A stretch of DNA of 64,000 bases from Chaenocephalus aceratus. Lineage: Eukaryota; Chordata; Actinopteri; Perciformes; Channichthyidae. Positions 26,261 through 64,000 of the stretch are shown piece after piece. Each line of letters opens with the position of its first letter. Position 1 is the stretch's first letter. The notes under the pieces are model-generated. The model was not told where the DNA came from. It ran no database searches and saw nothing but the letters and a program-made list of their open reading frames with translations. Made by a program: the position numbers and the translations under genes. The stretch covers positions 8,798,788 through 8,862,787 of the forward strand of contig CM043793.1 in assembly GCA_023974075.1 (NCBI GenBank), written 5' to 3'.

Positions 26261-26930
26261 AGTGAAATGTAGCTGGGTGTGTTAAACATTCAAATACATG
26301 ACATGTGTGTCGTTGACCTCTTCCATGATGGATGAGATGAAACGGTGAACTCTGTTTGACCCTCTGAACAAAACTGTAACACTAAGCGCCTGATAAGGAA
26401 GACATTGATAAACAACATTAAAAATGAGGAAACAATCCAACTTAGCTTTGATTCTCTACAAAATATTAACCTTTTTAACCATTACTAATAGTTACTAAAA
26501 ACGTACACAAATATAATTAAGGAGATGCGTTTGAGGTCAGTCACAAGGCATGGTAAGGACCCATTCTTCAACATCTGTTGTACACTCTTATTTAATATGG
26601 TGGTTGTTGACATCATTTGGACCTAAAGTGAACATTAACACAGTCCATCGGTTCCGATCACCGGATGCCTCGCTGCTGTTTGCAGCAACAGAGCAGAAGT
26701 GGTTTGTGTGTCACTGAGCACAAGAGCACAAGAGTCATATCGGCCTGTTCTACATCACACAAACAAACAGATATGTCTACACATATACAGTCACATGATC
26801 CCAGGAAGTAGTACTGTTTACACACAACAGTACTTCTACTACTGTCCGTCTGTTTCTCTTTCTGACTGCACCCACGCTCAGGACAGATATCACCACCCGA
26901 CCCCTCCACAGTCCAGACGCCAGCAAACTG
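26261..26930. other. Spacer between convergent ascc2 and rnf215
   Basis: No coding exon recognised. This stretch lies past the likely rnf215 poly(A) signal (minus strand AATAAA at 26941-26946), so it should be intergenic. Confidence 0.5.
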
Positions 26931-26940
26931 CTGTTTAGTC

Positions 26941-26946
26941 TTTATT
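26941..26946 (-). terminator. rnf215: Polyadenylation signal of rnf215
   Basis: AATAAA on the minus strand (tttatt on the plus), about 92 nt after the rnf215 stop codon. It is the first canonical hexamer after the stop and gives a short 3'UTR. Confidence 0.65.
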
Positions 26947-27037
26947 AGTCCCTCAATCCATTGCTCGAAGGAGGAAGCGGCGACTTGAGCGTCACTGAGG
27001 AAGAGACCTTGTTCCCAGAGCTGGAGGAGAGGCGGCG

Positions 27038-32934
<5,897 letters not shown>

Positions 32935-33099
32935 AACCCGAACAACAACAACAAAAACAACAACAACACCGAGAGAATACCAAAAATGTGTATAAATATA
33001 AAAACCTAATCAAATGTCACCCGTCATTTCATAGAAGCTGCCATCATTCCTGTTCGCCAATTAGCTAGCTGGACCACTCAGAGAATGTAAACAACGACA

Positions 33100-33120
33100 G
33101 GCAACTTCCGGACCTGACTG
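33100..33120 (-). promoter_or_regulatory. rnf215: ETS-like site in the likely rnf215 promoter
   Basis: The word caacttccggacc (ETS core TTCCGG) is about 170 bp upstream of the rnf215 ATG, with no TATA box in between. A TATA-less housekeeping start is likely, but the exact start is unknown. Confidence 0.35.
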
Positions 33121-33213
33121 GAAGAAGCCGGAGGATTATCATCTTGTATACACATCGGTAGAGATCACTTGTGACCATACAGTCTATGGTTGTGACGCAT
33201 TACCACGAATTAA

Positions 33214-34420
33214 ATCATATCCTCCTGGGACCCGAGGAAAACAAGTGTCTTCCAATTTCCTTTTTTTTGTGATTTCCTACCTATTTAGGGTTAAAAACAC
33301 ATCTTGCAATTTAGACTTTTTTTTTTATTTTATTTTATTTTAAAATGTTACAGTATGTCCACTGTAGAGGACGTCGGGACCATATTAGTTTGAAAAGACA
33401 GCCAACATTAACAGATGGACTATGTAACGTATTATGGTTATAGAGTGATATTAATACAATAATACATTCACCTTTATTTAAAACATGAATAAGTAATTGA
33501 TCTGAACATTGCTGTTTCGGTCAATACAAAACTAGTTTGGTTTTTGGTGAATCTTTCCAGATCTTCAAAGACTTTGTAGTCAATGTAGTGGGAAAGTACC
33601 TCATTGACTCCAGTCAGCACGGGCTGTAGGGTCTTCTTGACTAGTTTTATGGATGTTGTCTCCATTTGACCATGCTCATAGAAACAAAGCTTGCATTCCT
33701 GAGGCAATTCTCATTTTTCGTGGCTCCACTTAAAATAAAAACAACAATAAGACATACGTGCTACTCTTGCCCCACAGGGGGCCATGTCTTTCCAGCTCGT
33801 CCCTATCTGTCTCTATGTATCTATCTGTGCGCTCATGGAGCCTCCTGCATCTTTCCCCCCTTCTTCTTGACCCTCTTCTATCCCAGGTGTGAAAGCCTCA
33901 TCTCTCTCATCATCTGAGAGCTCAAAATCTTAATCTCCCTGAACTATCTGGTACAGAAAATGTCTGCTTCAGTTCCGTCTCCTGCAACAATATTGAGTCA
34001 TAAAGTCCATGAAGATAGTCCTGACGTCCACTAGAATGGACATTTATAAAAGGGCTGTTATTTGAAAACTTGAATTATTTAATTGCTTTCGGAACTAATT
34101 ATATAGTTCCTCACATGTTAATAAACAAGAATATATATGATTTTCATGGTAAAAATTACAATTATTCAACAATATTTGACTTCTCCTCCTGCTTCTATAC
34201 AATTTTGTTTTTCGTATGCCAGCCATTTTGGATGAAAAGAAAGAGGAACTTCCCAGCATGCAATTTTAACCAATGACATATCACTGGAAAAACCAGGATG
34301 TCCTCTGTACAGTACATCAGGGACTGATAGAGTAGCTCAAAAGAGTAAAAGGAGATGCATGTTAACAAAATGTCCACTACAGTGGACATTTTCAATGGGC
34401 TGGGTCCCAGGAGGATAAAC
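33214..34420. mobile_element. TIR transposon with TTAA flanks (piggyBac/Kolobok-type guess)
   Basis: tatcctcctgggaccc near the left end is mirrored by gggtcccaggaggata near the right end, and TTAA lies just outside each side (33210-33213, 34421-34424). The minus frame 33474-33707 has no known transposase motif. A short palindrome (tgtccactacagtggaca) lies near the right end. Confidence 0.6.
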
Positions 34421-34424
34421 TTAA

Positions 34425-36400
34425 ATTAATACACTTAATATCCAACACATTAAGTTGAATTAAAAATATATTAAGCGGTTATCCCGTTGATTTACAGTTA
34501 CAGTTTTGAGTTTTCTTTTTACCTTTTCTGCTATCAGAGAAGAACGTAGCAAAGAGAGAGCGTTCCGTCCCATACTTCCCTCTTTGATTTAAAGCCGCGG
34601 TCCAGCCACGCTAAAACTGGTGCGGTGTTTATTAAAATGTAAGAGCTGTGTTTGACGCATAGACTGTATACATATAGGACCTCTGGTATTCCTTAGTGTT
34701 TAATGTTGGTTCAATATTTTGAGTAAGTGAGCTCTGAAATTTAAACTGAAGACAACCAAGCTCATACTTGTTTCACTTTGCACCAACACACAATATAATG
34801 ACGACACAATATTAAAACAAATATGATGTGTGACGAGGTGCTATGCTAATTACATCTGGTGTAATGCACAGTGTTACAGCGACTCGGCTCTCCTGTCACA
34901 CTAAAACAATTGCAGGTACGCGATGTAGGCCTATACCATACAGTAATATTATTTATTACCTGTTAATATTGTTAGGTATAAGTGGTTGAGCTTAAATACA
35001 AGTGTCTGTGTCTCGGTGTTACTTGGTTTGTACTCTGTGACAGGGTTTAGCTGGTAAACCCTGTTAATCCGGGGGGTCGAGCTCCCCCGGACCCCCCCCC
35101 GTATTTCGCACACTGGGGAGGGTTTCACAATAAAAACCTCTTCGTCAGTTTAAAACATAAAAAACAGGAAGTTTCATGTCAACATTAGCAGTAACTTTAC
35201 AGTTTGTATACAGCTACACATCCCTTGTTATAGGCTAAGTGTTTTAGACATCCCGTCTTCCAATAGAGGAAATACATTTAATTGTATCTATTCAGTACTG
35301 AGTTTAATATACATTGTATCAGTCATGCATTATGTTCAAATTATGTTTGGTAATGTTATGCATTTAACTGCATATTGGTCAAATCATGTTTATGTTATCT
35401 TTTCTTCAGAATTGACTTTATTGCCAGGTAGGTTTACACATACAAGGAATTTGCTTTGGTGTCTGAACATAAACAATCTAATAAAATAAGGTGCATAGGT
35501 AAAAAAGATAAAGATAATAAAAATAAGTATTTTTTATAAATTATTTAGAATTACAAAAGAATAATAAAGACAAGTATTTATGCCAGATATACAAACTAAA
35601 TCAAATCACCTAGGACAATGAATATATGACAATAGGGCACACTACAGTGACTATATTTTAAAGTGGAGGTCTGTACAGACATGTGTGCAAACATGTGCAA
35701 AATGTAGTCAGAGAGTTGAGCTTGAACATGGCTCACAGTTGTATTTTGTTATTAAGGGTTAGGGGTAGGTTTATTAAAAGAAAAAGAAGCAGAATCGGAA
35801 TTACAATTACATCTAGACACAAACAACACAATGGCAATGCGTGATCTATAACATTGTATAGAGGAAAAAGTATATATAACAATATATCAACTATCTCTCA
35901 GCTCTTTACTACAATGTGGATATTTGGCTTATCCCCACTAAAACAATTAAAACAAATCTTTGTTAAAAATAACCCGTTCTCTAATTTGACAACCATTACA
36001 ACCATACATCCCACATGGAATTTGTTATGATTCAGTTGTTCTTTTTTCAGATAGTTTGGAAGCGTTAGTTTGGACAGTGGGCGTGGCCACTCCTCTCTTC
36101 TGGTGGTCCCTCCTTTCTTCCTCGAGTAGCGCTCCTGTCTATATTCCCTATCTTTGACAGAGTCAGCCGGTTGGACTGAATTTCTGACGGTCGTCGCGTG
36201 GTGTTTACAATTTGTTCCTCCTTCGGCCGTCTTTCTCACCTGCTGACAGCGAAGAGAAGAGGACACTGTAGCTAGGCAGCGACTGAACATCATCTGGGAG
36301 GCGTCTGACCGAGATCCGCCTGCCCGTTAACGGTGACTGCGCTGTTTATCTCGCTCCATCTGTTTATCTGACTTGGACCTCCGTCAGTATCCGTGTTGAA
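34425..36400. other. Upstream region of sec14l, no other gene recognised
   Basis: Contains a small dispersed repeat at about 35405-35530 (ggtttacacatacaagga, also seen near 3330) and a G/C-rich fragment at 35070-35110 resembling part of the hAT-like DNA at window start. A GC/KLF-like box gggcgtggcc at 36079 and G/C-richer DNA from 36060 on suggest the sec14l promoter lies between 36060 and 36400. Confidence 0.45.
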
Positions 36401-36408
36401 TCGCAAAC

Positions 36409-56671
<20,263 letters not shown>

Positions 56672-57043
56672 CCGAGAAGATGTGCCACTTCCATGTTGTT
56701 GGATAAAGCACAGCCTGACATACTTGAGTTAAAAAGGAAATGCAACATGCTGCCATTATCCAAAAAGTATTTCAACTAAGTCAGGTTCTTGGTGTTCAAC
56801 CGTTTTAATCATTTGTTATGAAGTCATGAGTTGTCCATTTAGAAACATTAGTTAAACCACAGGTGGGATACTATGACCAAAGGTACTGTATATGGACACG
56901 TACACACATTGTGGGGCACTTTGAGTTATGGTTTTCATGGTTTGGACTGAGTTTTGATTAATAGAAAGGAAAATGCAAAACAAACAACAGTGTTCTTCCA
57001 ACTTTGTGGTCACCGTTTATAGAAATGTCCAATACTAAAGACC

Positions 57044-57049
57044 AATAAA
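57044..57049 (+). terminator. Polyadenylation signal of the sec14l gene
   Basis: AATAAA 373 nt after the stop codon, the first canonical hexamer downstream. Confidence 0.7.
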
Positions 57050-57164
57050 GGAGTCGGACATTACTACTGAACATCAGTGTGGGACCTCACTAAGGCCTAA
57101 AACCAGAGTAAATGCTGTTTTAGCAACAAATTATTGTCTTTGCTTTAAAATAAGGATATTAGAC

Positions 57165-57220
57165 AATTACACATGGGTGTCAACATTCTTTTGGCCATAG
57201 AGTTTATGATTGATGTTATT
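57165..57220. mobile_element. Tc1/mariner-like terminal fragment
   Basis: gtcaacattcttttggccat resembles the 'ATACTTTTGGCCAT' end of fish Tc1/mariner elements. No transposase or second end is apparent. Confidence 0.35.
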
Positions 57221-57269
57221 TTTGATAGGAAACATGTGAACCTTTGGATACTGATAGCAATTAGGAGGA

Positions 57270-57527
57270 ATTTCCATAAGGAGAAATGTGCTGCCGTTTA
57301 AAAAATATTGCAAATATAAAAAAAAAAAATTGTGCCAAAATGATTGCAAATGAAGGAACATCTTCACCAACTTGATGACACACACACAGCTGCATAAAAG
57401 AAACGCTGCACATCCAAAAGGCTGAAGCTGAAATCACAAGAGAAACAGGGACACTACAAAGTGATGCACACAGCTGGGACCGAAGCATCACTTGTTAAAG
57501 TGCAGCCCATTTCTCCTTATGGAAGTG
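57270..57527. mobile_element. Small TIR element (MITE)
   Basis: ttccataaggagaaatg near 57270 is mirrored by catttctccttatggaa near 57525, with gctgc/gcagc extending the symmetry. About 258 bp, non-coding. Confidence 0.65.
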
Positions 57528-57529
57528 TT

Positions 57530-59280
57530 ATAGGCTGTTGCAGCGCATTTGCATCTGTTGGTCACTGTAGGCTATAGCGAGCTATTTTAGCTGCTACGAG
57601 CATAACAGAATCTAGTCAAGATGGCGACTGGTTTTGAGAAGGAAAAAGAATAGTTGGCATTCAAAAATACTATATATTTGTCAATGTTGTTGGAGTGCAA
57701 TGCTAAATCTACAAAGATCCTCTTATGTGTTGACCGTTCTTAGTTTTATTAAAGGACACCAAGTGAATCAAGTCACCAGAGAGAAATAATATTTAATTCT
57801 ATGCACAAAATCAATTTTCTGTACATGGTTTGTGGCATAAATAGTTATTTTCCATTACAGCCATTAACAGTAAAGGCATTCCAGTCTATATCAATATTTG
57901 TTGTTGCAAGAATATGAATATGTTGTTTGTTTTACGACTAAAAGAAATCTAGAAATGAATATACCTTTTATATAGCCTACCTCTTTTTGCCTTAATGTTT
58001 GCTTAGAAATATTGTGAAATTAAAGTTGCACTGAACATTTATTTAAGATCTAATTACACATCATTCAATTAAGTTGTATTACTCTTGAAAGCTGTTTAGA
58101 TTCAATTGCATTCCCTTGACATAATCAATGCACTTTCATGGTTGCAGCATTACTTTAAATATTTATTTCTTCATTCCTAATTTAATTTACAGAATTTCTT
58201 TTTTTCTTTAATATAATAGCAAAAATATTAAAGTCTATATATACACACTGTACAGTATATGATTAATCAGATACACACAATATTCATGGGAACTTGTCTG
58301 CAGTGAATTGAATGAAATATTTTACCGTCTCTTGACAATTACCGATTGTGGCAAAATAACAGATGTTCACATTATTTTCGTTTACATTTTGTACAATTCT
58401 CGGGCGACTTTTAAACATAAAGAAAATATGCTCTGTTATGTCTGTACTGTCCAAACTGTTGAATATTTTCACATGATGAAGATACTATAAAAACTATTGT
58501 AGGAGAAGTAAATAAATGTGTTACTACACTTAACATCCCTGCTGATTGTTTTTTTCTTCATGAAAGACTCCTTGAAACAACCATTAAAACACATCACTGT
58601 ATTATTTAAACTTTTTTTGCATCAAGGGTATGTGACAGTGAGGAAAATAAATAAAATGGGCGGCAGTAAGACTAGCGGTTTAGGTGACACACAAATATAA
58701 AAAAAATGTTTTGGAATGAAATAACATGAAGAAAGCCCCCGTTTCTCATTTGGAGTAGTACTAATATGACTATCAACGTCATACAATAGCTAGGGAGAAC
58801 ATCAAAGCAGCAGGTAGGCTACACCCATGCCTGCAAAAGGTGTTCACAATATAGCCTAGCTAGCGAGTTAGCAAACAGAGGAAATGTCTAATAATTCAGT
58901 CTCCTCTCAGCTCTTAAGCTCACCCACCTTGTGTTGATTAATTATTTAACCACAAACTTTATTGTATAGCCAACCAATATCTTAATGTGTGCTTTTATCT
59001 TAATGTGTGCATATGTGTAAATGTGTCTGTTGATTGTGAAGGATATACATATGTTATACATATTTTTATACATATCTGTATATTGTATAATTTTATATTC
59101 GGGATTGTTGGAAACGTCATTTCGATCTCTCTGTCTGTAAACACAAACCGAGTAAGATTACATTAAAGTTGACTTTGAACTTTAATGCTGTCTGTGATTT
59201 GAACACAAGAGGGAGCTCTCTAACCAGTGTTGACAATGTTCAAACCCCTTAGTTTAGCAAGTGGCTGAGGCCCGCCTCCA
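57530..59280. other. AT-rich intergenic region, nothing recognised
   Basis: No coding exon or RNA gene. Many AATAAA/TTTATT words and long A/T runs would fit either intergenic DNA or 3'UTR sequence of a neighbouring gene; the strand cannot be told. Confidence 0.45.
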
Positions 59281-59284
59281 CACA

Positions 59285-61829
59285 GGTTTTCCACTTATTC
59301 AATGCTCTCTCCTGCTGTCTCAACTAACTCGCTCCAATAAAAACCTAGTATGTCTCTTTCACTCACTCGGCCCCCTGGTACACCGATCATCTCCGTTGCC
59401 TCAAAACGAAAGGTTGCCAGCCCGAAAGACATGCTAAACGAACTGGTCTCACTATCCACAAAGACATTTATAGGACTGCACCAACAGCAGTACAAAGATG
59501 CCCTCAACAGTGCACGCTACTTCCACTACTCCTCTGTAATACATTCTGGCAGCAATAACCCAAAGTCCCTTTTTTCAACTATTAACAAGCTCCTCAACCC
59601 CATGGATAATATCTCCAACTCCTTCACCACCTCAAAGTGTGAATCTTTCCTCTCATTCCTCCAAAGCAAAATTGAAATAATACACAGCAACATAGCCAAC
59701 TCCTCCGTCTCGTCCACCACCCATCCTTTTCCGGAACCTGCCTACCCTCCTCCTTCCAGGCACCCTTTTACAGCCTTCAGACAAATTACCTCACTGGACA
59801 TAGTTGCCCAAGTCACCGGCATGAATACCTCAACTTCCATCCTGGACCCCATGCCCTCCACCCTTGTCAAGGCCTGCCTCCCCCAACTCACTCATCTTAT
59901 CACCACAGTCATTAACTCCTTTCTGTCCACTGGACTCGTCCCCCCTGCTCTGAAACTCGCTGCTGTCACTCCCATACTCAAAAAAACCTCAACCCTGATT
60001 CCCTCAATAACTACCGGCCCATCTCTAACCTCCCATTCCTGTCAAAAGTTCTGGAGCGAACTGTTGCCTCCCAACTAAAATCCCATCTGGACTGCAATAA
60101 CCTTCATGAACCTTTTCAATCTGGTTTCCGTACTCGCCAAGACACAGAATCTGCCCTACTCAAGGTGACCAACGACATTCTCCTCTCTGCTGACTCTGGT
60201 TCCCTCTCAATTCTCATTCTCCTTGACCTAACAGCCGCATTTGACACGATCAACCATTCCATCCTCATCAACCGCCTCCAGTCTTCCATTGGCATTACCG
60301 GTACTGCCCTCTCCTGGTTTAAATCCTATCTCTCTGACAGACATCAATTCATCTCCATTAACAACTCCAAATCCCCCACAGCCCCCGTCAATCATGGCGT
60401 CCCTCAGGGTTCTGTACTTGGTCCCCTTCTGTTCATCATCTACATCCTCCCAATTGGACAAATCCTCCGTCAACACCAACTCCAGTTCCACTGTTATGCT
60501 GAGGACACACAGCTCTACCTCTCAACAAAATCAATTTCTCCAACCACACACTCCCAGCTCAGCACCTGCCTCACTGACATTCAAATTGGATGCAAAACAC
60601 TTTTCTAAAACTTAACTGTGACAAATCGGAACAAACTCACTTACCCGCTCAACCCAAGATGTTTCTCTTACCCTCCACTCACATCCGTAACCTTGGCATC
60701 ATCCTCGACCCCACCCTCACTTTCCTCCCTCATGTCAACCAGGTCACAAAAAACGCTTTCTTCCATTTAAAGAACATCGCCCGCATCAGACCCTCCCTCT
60801 CATCAACCGCTGCTGAAACTCTGATCCAAGCCTTTATAACATCCCGACTGGATTACTGCAACAGCATACTTTTTGGATCACCTGCATTCATACTAAAAAA
60901 ACTTCAATATGTCCAAAACTCAGCTGCCCGCTTGCTCACCTCCACCCGACGCTCCGGCCACATCACCCCTATCCTCCATGACCTCCACTGGCTCCCCATC
61001 AAACACCGCATTGACTTAAAATATTACTTTTCACTTTCAAAGCCCTCAACAACCTTGCCCCCCCCTACCTCTGTGACCTCATCCAACGACACACCCCCTA
61101 CCCGTTGCCTCAGGTCTGCTGAAGCTAACCTACTGCAGCCCATCAGGACAAAGCTCCGGACCTGGGGTGACAGGGCCTTCGCAGCAGCCTTCCCCACACT
61201 CTGGAACTCCCTCCCCAGCCACGTCAGATCCGCCAACACTCTCACATCATTCAAACAATCCCTCATGTGACGACCCCTCCCCCCTTCTGCCTGGCTCTGC
61301 TCCCTGCCTTGCTGTCCTCTGGCAGGTACTGGGAGTGTCGTCCTGTTTGTGCCCCGCCCATCTAGAGGCGGAGCCACAAGAAGGTATAAAGGTTGCCCAG
61401 CTGCAAGGATCACTCTCTGATTCAGATCCTGGCATGCTGCAGCAACCTCAGCCTACAGCCTGTGCTAGGTTTGATGCACCCTCCAACATGCTACAACACC
61501 CTTCCACCCTTCCACACACTGCTCACACTACTGACAGTCTGATTCTTACATACACTATTCATCAGAGGTGTTTTTCTATAACCTGTTAAATAAACATATA
61601 TTTGGCATTTAACTCTGTGTGGCCTCCCTGTTTGTTCCAGCCTTTGGAAGGTTGTAACACTCACCTTTTCAATCTTGCCTTCAACTCCTAATCAACTAAC
61701 CCCTTGCCCTTATTCCACCTAGCTTAGCACTTTCTACTTTTGTTGTTATTTTGTTTTACTTGCTTGTAAGCGCTTTGAGCACCAGGAAAAGCGCTTTATA
61801 AATGTAATGTATTATTATTATTATTATTG
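59285..61829 (+). mobile_element. L2-like LINE, 5'-truncated and decayed, interrupted by a solo LTR
   Basis: Three open segments in different frames (59350-60078, 60165-60608, 60590-61270) carry one reverse transcriptase: motif A LLDLTAAFDTINH, motif B GVPQGSVLGPLLFIIY, motif C YAEDTQLY, then FITSRLDYCNSILFGSP and HITPILHDLHWLPIKHRID. Order and wording are those of fish L2 (LINE-2) elements. The catalytic YADD box has become YAED (second residue changed at 60501-60503), and there are frameshifts near 59990 and 60595. The endonuclease half is missing. The 3' tail with aagcgctttataaatgtaat and (ATT)n lies at 61765-61829, after the LTR insertion at 61266-61659. Dead copy; start is approximate. 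Confidence 0.88.
61266..61659 (+). mobile_element. Solo LTR inserted in the LINE
   Basis: Begins TGTGACGACC and ends GTTGTAACA (5'-TG...CA-3'), 394 bp, flanked by the 4-bp duplication ctca (61262-61265, 61660-61663). A TATA box (ggtataaagg, about 61383) and a poly(A) signal (aataaac, about 61589) lie in the order expected of an LTR promoter and R region. Target length and ends suit a Gypsy-type retrotransposon. No internal region remains, so it arose by LTR-LTR recombination. The LINE frame resumes at once on the right. Confidence 0.82.
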
Positions 61830-64000
61830 CTAATTAGCCCAATTTACTAAAAGCAACAGAGGTAAACTTTGTCCTTCTAAAAATAAATAAATAAATAGGA
61901 AATTCGAGTGAAATAACAAAACCAAAAAACAAACAAATAAATACATTCAGAATAGGTGCTCGTAAAAATATGCTTTAAGATACATTTCCAATGATGACTG
62001 ACTCAGCAAGTCCTATGCAGTCCTTTGTAGAGGCAGGGATGGAAAGGGTAATGGATTTTTCTCAAGTTGAAGTAATGTTACTTTAAACATTTTAACATGT
62101 AGTATTTGTGTAAGAAATGTACTTGGATTAAAGAAAACAATGCCTGTAGAATTTAAAACATTACGAAGGCAGAGAAAAGGAAGTGTTTAAAATGGAATCT
62201 CCAATGAGGCTGGAGCTACTGTAGAAACACACATTTTAAAGCAAAACGTGATGCTGTGTTAAAAAAAGTGTTATTCCCAGAAGTGGGTCTGCACAAACTG
62301 CAGGTAGACCTTTCCAGTAAAGTAGTATTTAGCTTGTTAGCCAGACCCAGATGTAACATTTCCCCCCTTATTTTAACCTTTAGTGGTATACAATTATTAT
62401 ATTATTCTTTTAAAAAGATTTGTGAAGCACAATACTTGTGTTTTTTAGGGTCTGTCTTTTTTTACTTTTGATCCGTTATGTTAATAAAAAGATACACTGG
62501 TGAGCGATTGATATATCCAGATCTGAGACTTATGGGAACATATTGTATTTTAGTGAACAAAGGACAGGACCAACTGCATTGATTCATAAATATTTTATGT
62601 ACAAAATATTGTTTATAAGTATATTCAACATATGTCACATTCGAGTAATGATAACTACTTTAAATACAGTTGATCGTTCTTCATATGTCACAGTACATAC
62701 AGGAAAAAGATCACAATTCTAGGTGACTTTGTATACAATAAATACATGCTCTGGTCGTAGGCTTTTTTTAATTTATTTTTTACAAATTTACAGTTCGTTT
62801 TTTGAACATAGTGCAAGAGTGCAGTTGTCCCTACAGCTGTGGCCATTGTAAAATAACAATAGCTTACACAGAAATATGTTCATTTCTATTTCATTTATCT
62901 AAATGACCAAACAGATCGTCTTGAGTTTGGAGCCAAAGTGCAGTAAGCATTGGCATATCTACAATGGCCACTTCTGTCTGCAAACAAAATATTGATGAGA
63001 GCTTGCTGAACATGGCTGAACACTTGCGTTCCTTGGCACGTAGTAAACATACAAGAGTGTGGATCAAACCTACTTAGTCTTCAGTCAATTTAACAACCTG
63101 CCTGCATGTTTTTTCCATCCTGATCTAAGTCTGTAGTGTGTTTAATGCAAGAACACCAATCAAATATCCACAAACATATGATTGGTAAAGTATGTGCATG
63201 CATGGCAAGGCTGTACGACTTACTGTGAGTTCTCATCCAATTCAAAATGGCAAATACAGACTAATATTAAATTCTTAGAGGTCCATTTCTGTCCCTCCAG
63301 AACATGTGTTCACATTATCTAACCCCTGAAATCAGGTCAAGTTGTGTTAGTTTTTACAATAAGAGCAGGTTGCAGGTCAACAGAGTCTAAAGTCACAGTT
63401 TGACACATGGCAAAAACAGAGTAGAGCTCAATTCGAAAATGATGACTCCGCATTTCTTCTCAGCTGAACTACTGTATGTTCAGCTGGCCACAGAGGTCTG
63501 TCAAATATTTTAAACAACTCTACTACAGTTCTTCGCTTTCATAGAAAATCTAGTTTTTTAACTTCACAAGTCAATGTTTGGTTCATGTTTGGTTCCAAAG
63601 TGGGCTGAGCCAAGGGTATTTAGTTGGTTGCAATCTGCAACACTCAATTCAAATCCTACACACCGTCACTGAAGTCTGAGCACGATGTACACTGAGCTAG
63701 CTACGATAGCTTGCAGGATTTCATTTTTTAAGGCTAAGTATTTCAAATGATTTCATCTCAGTATTTCATTTTTTAGATTTTACCAAGTTTTTTACGATTT
63801 TCCTTCTGGTAAAATATTTCACATGCATCTTGACAGACTTCTTCCTGGTTCAGCTACATGAAAAATATGACTGTCTGAGGGTGTTTTCTAGCGAAGCTTC
63901 GCATCAACTCTCCAGAAACGCTGCATTTAATAACATGCATTCTCTGGATTGACGTATCCTGAATATCTTTATTTCTGTAACGTAAATGTGTTGCTACAAG
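61830..64000. other. Unassigned region, possibly 3'UTR of a gene outside the window
   Basis: Moderately AT-rich, few repeats, no coding exon. From about 62500 on the sequence looks low in transposons, and minus-strand AATAAA words occur (for example near 62774), which would fit the long 3'UTR of a minus-strand gene lying beyond 64000. This is a guess from composition only. Confidence 0.3.

Noticed and set aside
59350..61270. Possible host gene of about 600 codons
   Set aside because: RT motifs A-C, frame breaks and the L2 tail show a LINE copy.

Overview
The window is nuclear DNA from a ray-finned fish, most likely a percomorph teleost. The basis is split, GT-AG-spliced vertebrate genes, many hAT/Kolobok/Harbinger-type DNA transposons, a fish L2-like LINE, long (CA)n tracts and fish-like protein sequences. 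The species cannot be named from the sequence.

Layout: (1) 1-8.1 kb: the end of a hAT element, then a four-exon alpha-tubulin gene (+) with a TATA/CCAAT promoter, then sparse DNA with a 169-bp tandem repeat and a fragment resembling a PB1-like domain. (2) 8.1-25.3 kb: ascc2 (+), 18 coding exons recognisable from start to stop. Its reading frame is broken in exon 8, exon 14 and the exon 17/18 region, and its introns are packed with DNA transposons. (3) 26.9-32.9 kb: rnf215 (-), ten coding exons, intact, a transmembrane RING-H2 ubiquitin ligase. Several of its splice sites abut microsatellites or homopolymers. (4) 36.4-57.1 kb: a SEC14-like lipid-transfer gene (+), 12 coding exons, intact, with a 10.8-kb second intron containing nested transposons (hAT in hAT; Kolobok in hAT in another repeat). 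(5) 57-64 kb: no host coding exon recognised. A 5'-truncated L2-like LINE interrupted by a solo LTR lies at 59.3-61.8 kb, and the right end may be 3'UTR of a gene outside the window.

The block ascc2 - rnf215 - sec14l corresponds to genes that lie near each other on human 22q12.2, so this looks like ancient conserved synteny rather than a functional operon-like unit. The genes act in separate processes: microtubules; ubiquitin-linked ribosome quality control and alkylation repair (ASCC complex); membrane ubiquitin ligation; lipid binding. rnf215 and sec14l are divergent; ascc2 and rnf215 are convergent.

No clearly new biological system was found. The most notable points are the frame lesions confined to ascc2, an alpha-tubulin with Gln instead of the acetylatable Lys40 and an unusual tail, low-complexity DNA serving as splice-site context in rnf215, three-level transposon nesting with a THAP-domain ORF at its core, and a duplicated unit of unknown nature between ascc2 and rnf215. 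All exon borders were placed by eye from splice sites, reading phase and family similarity.
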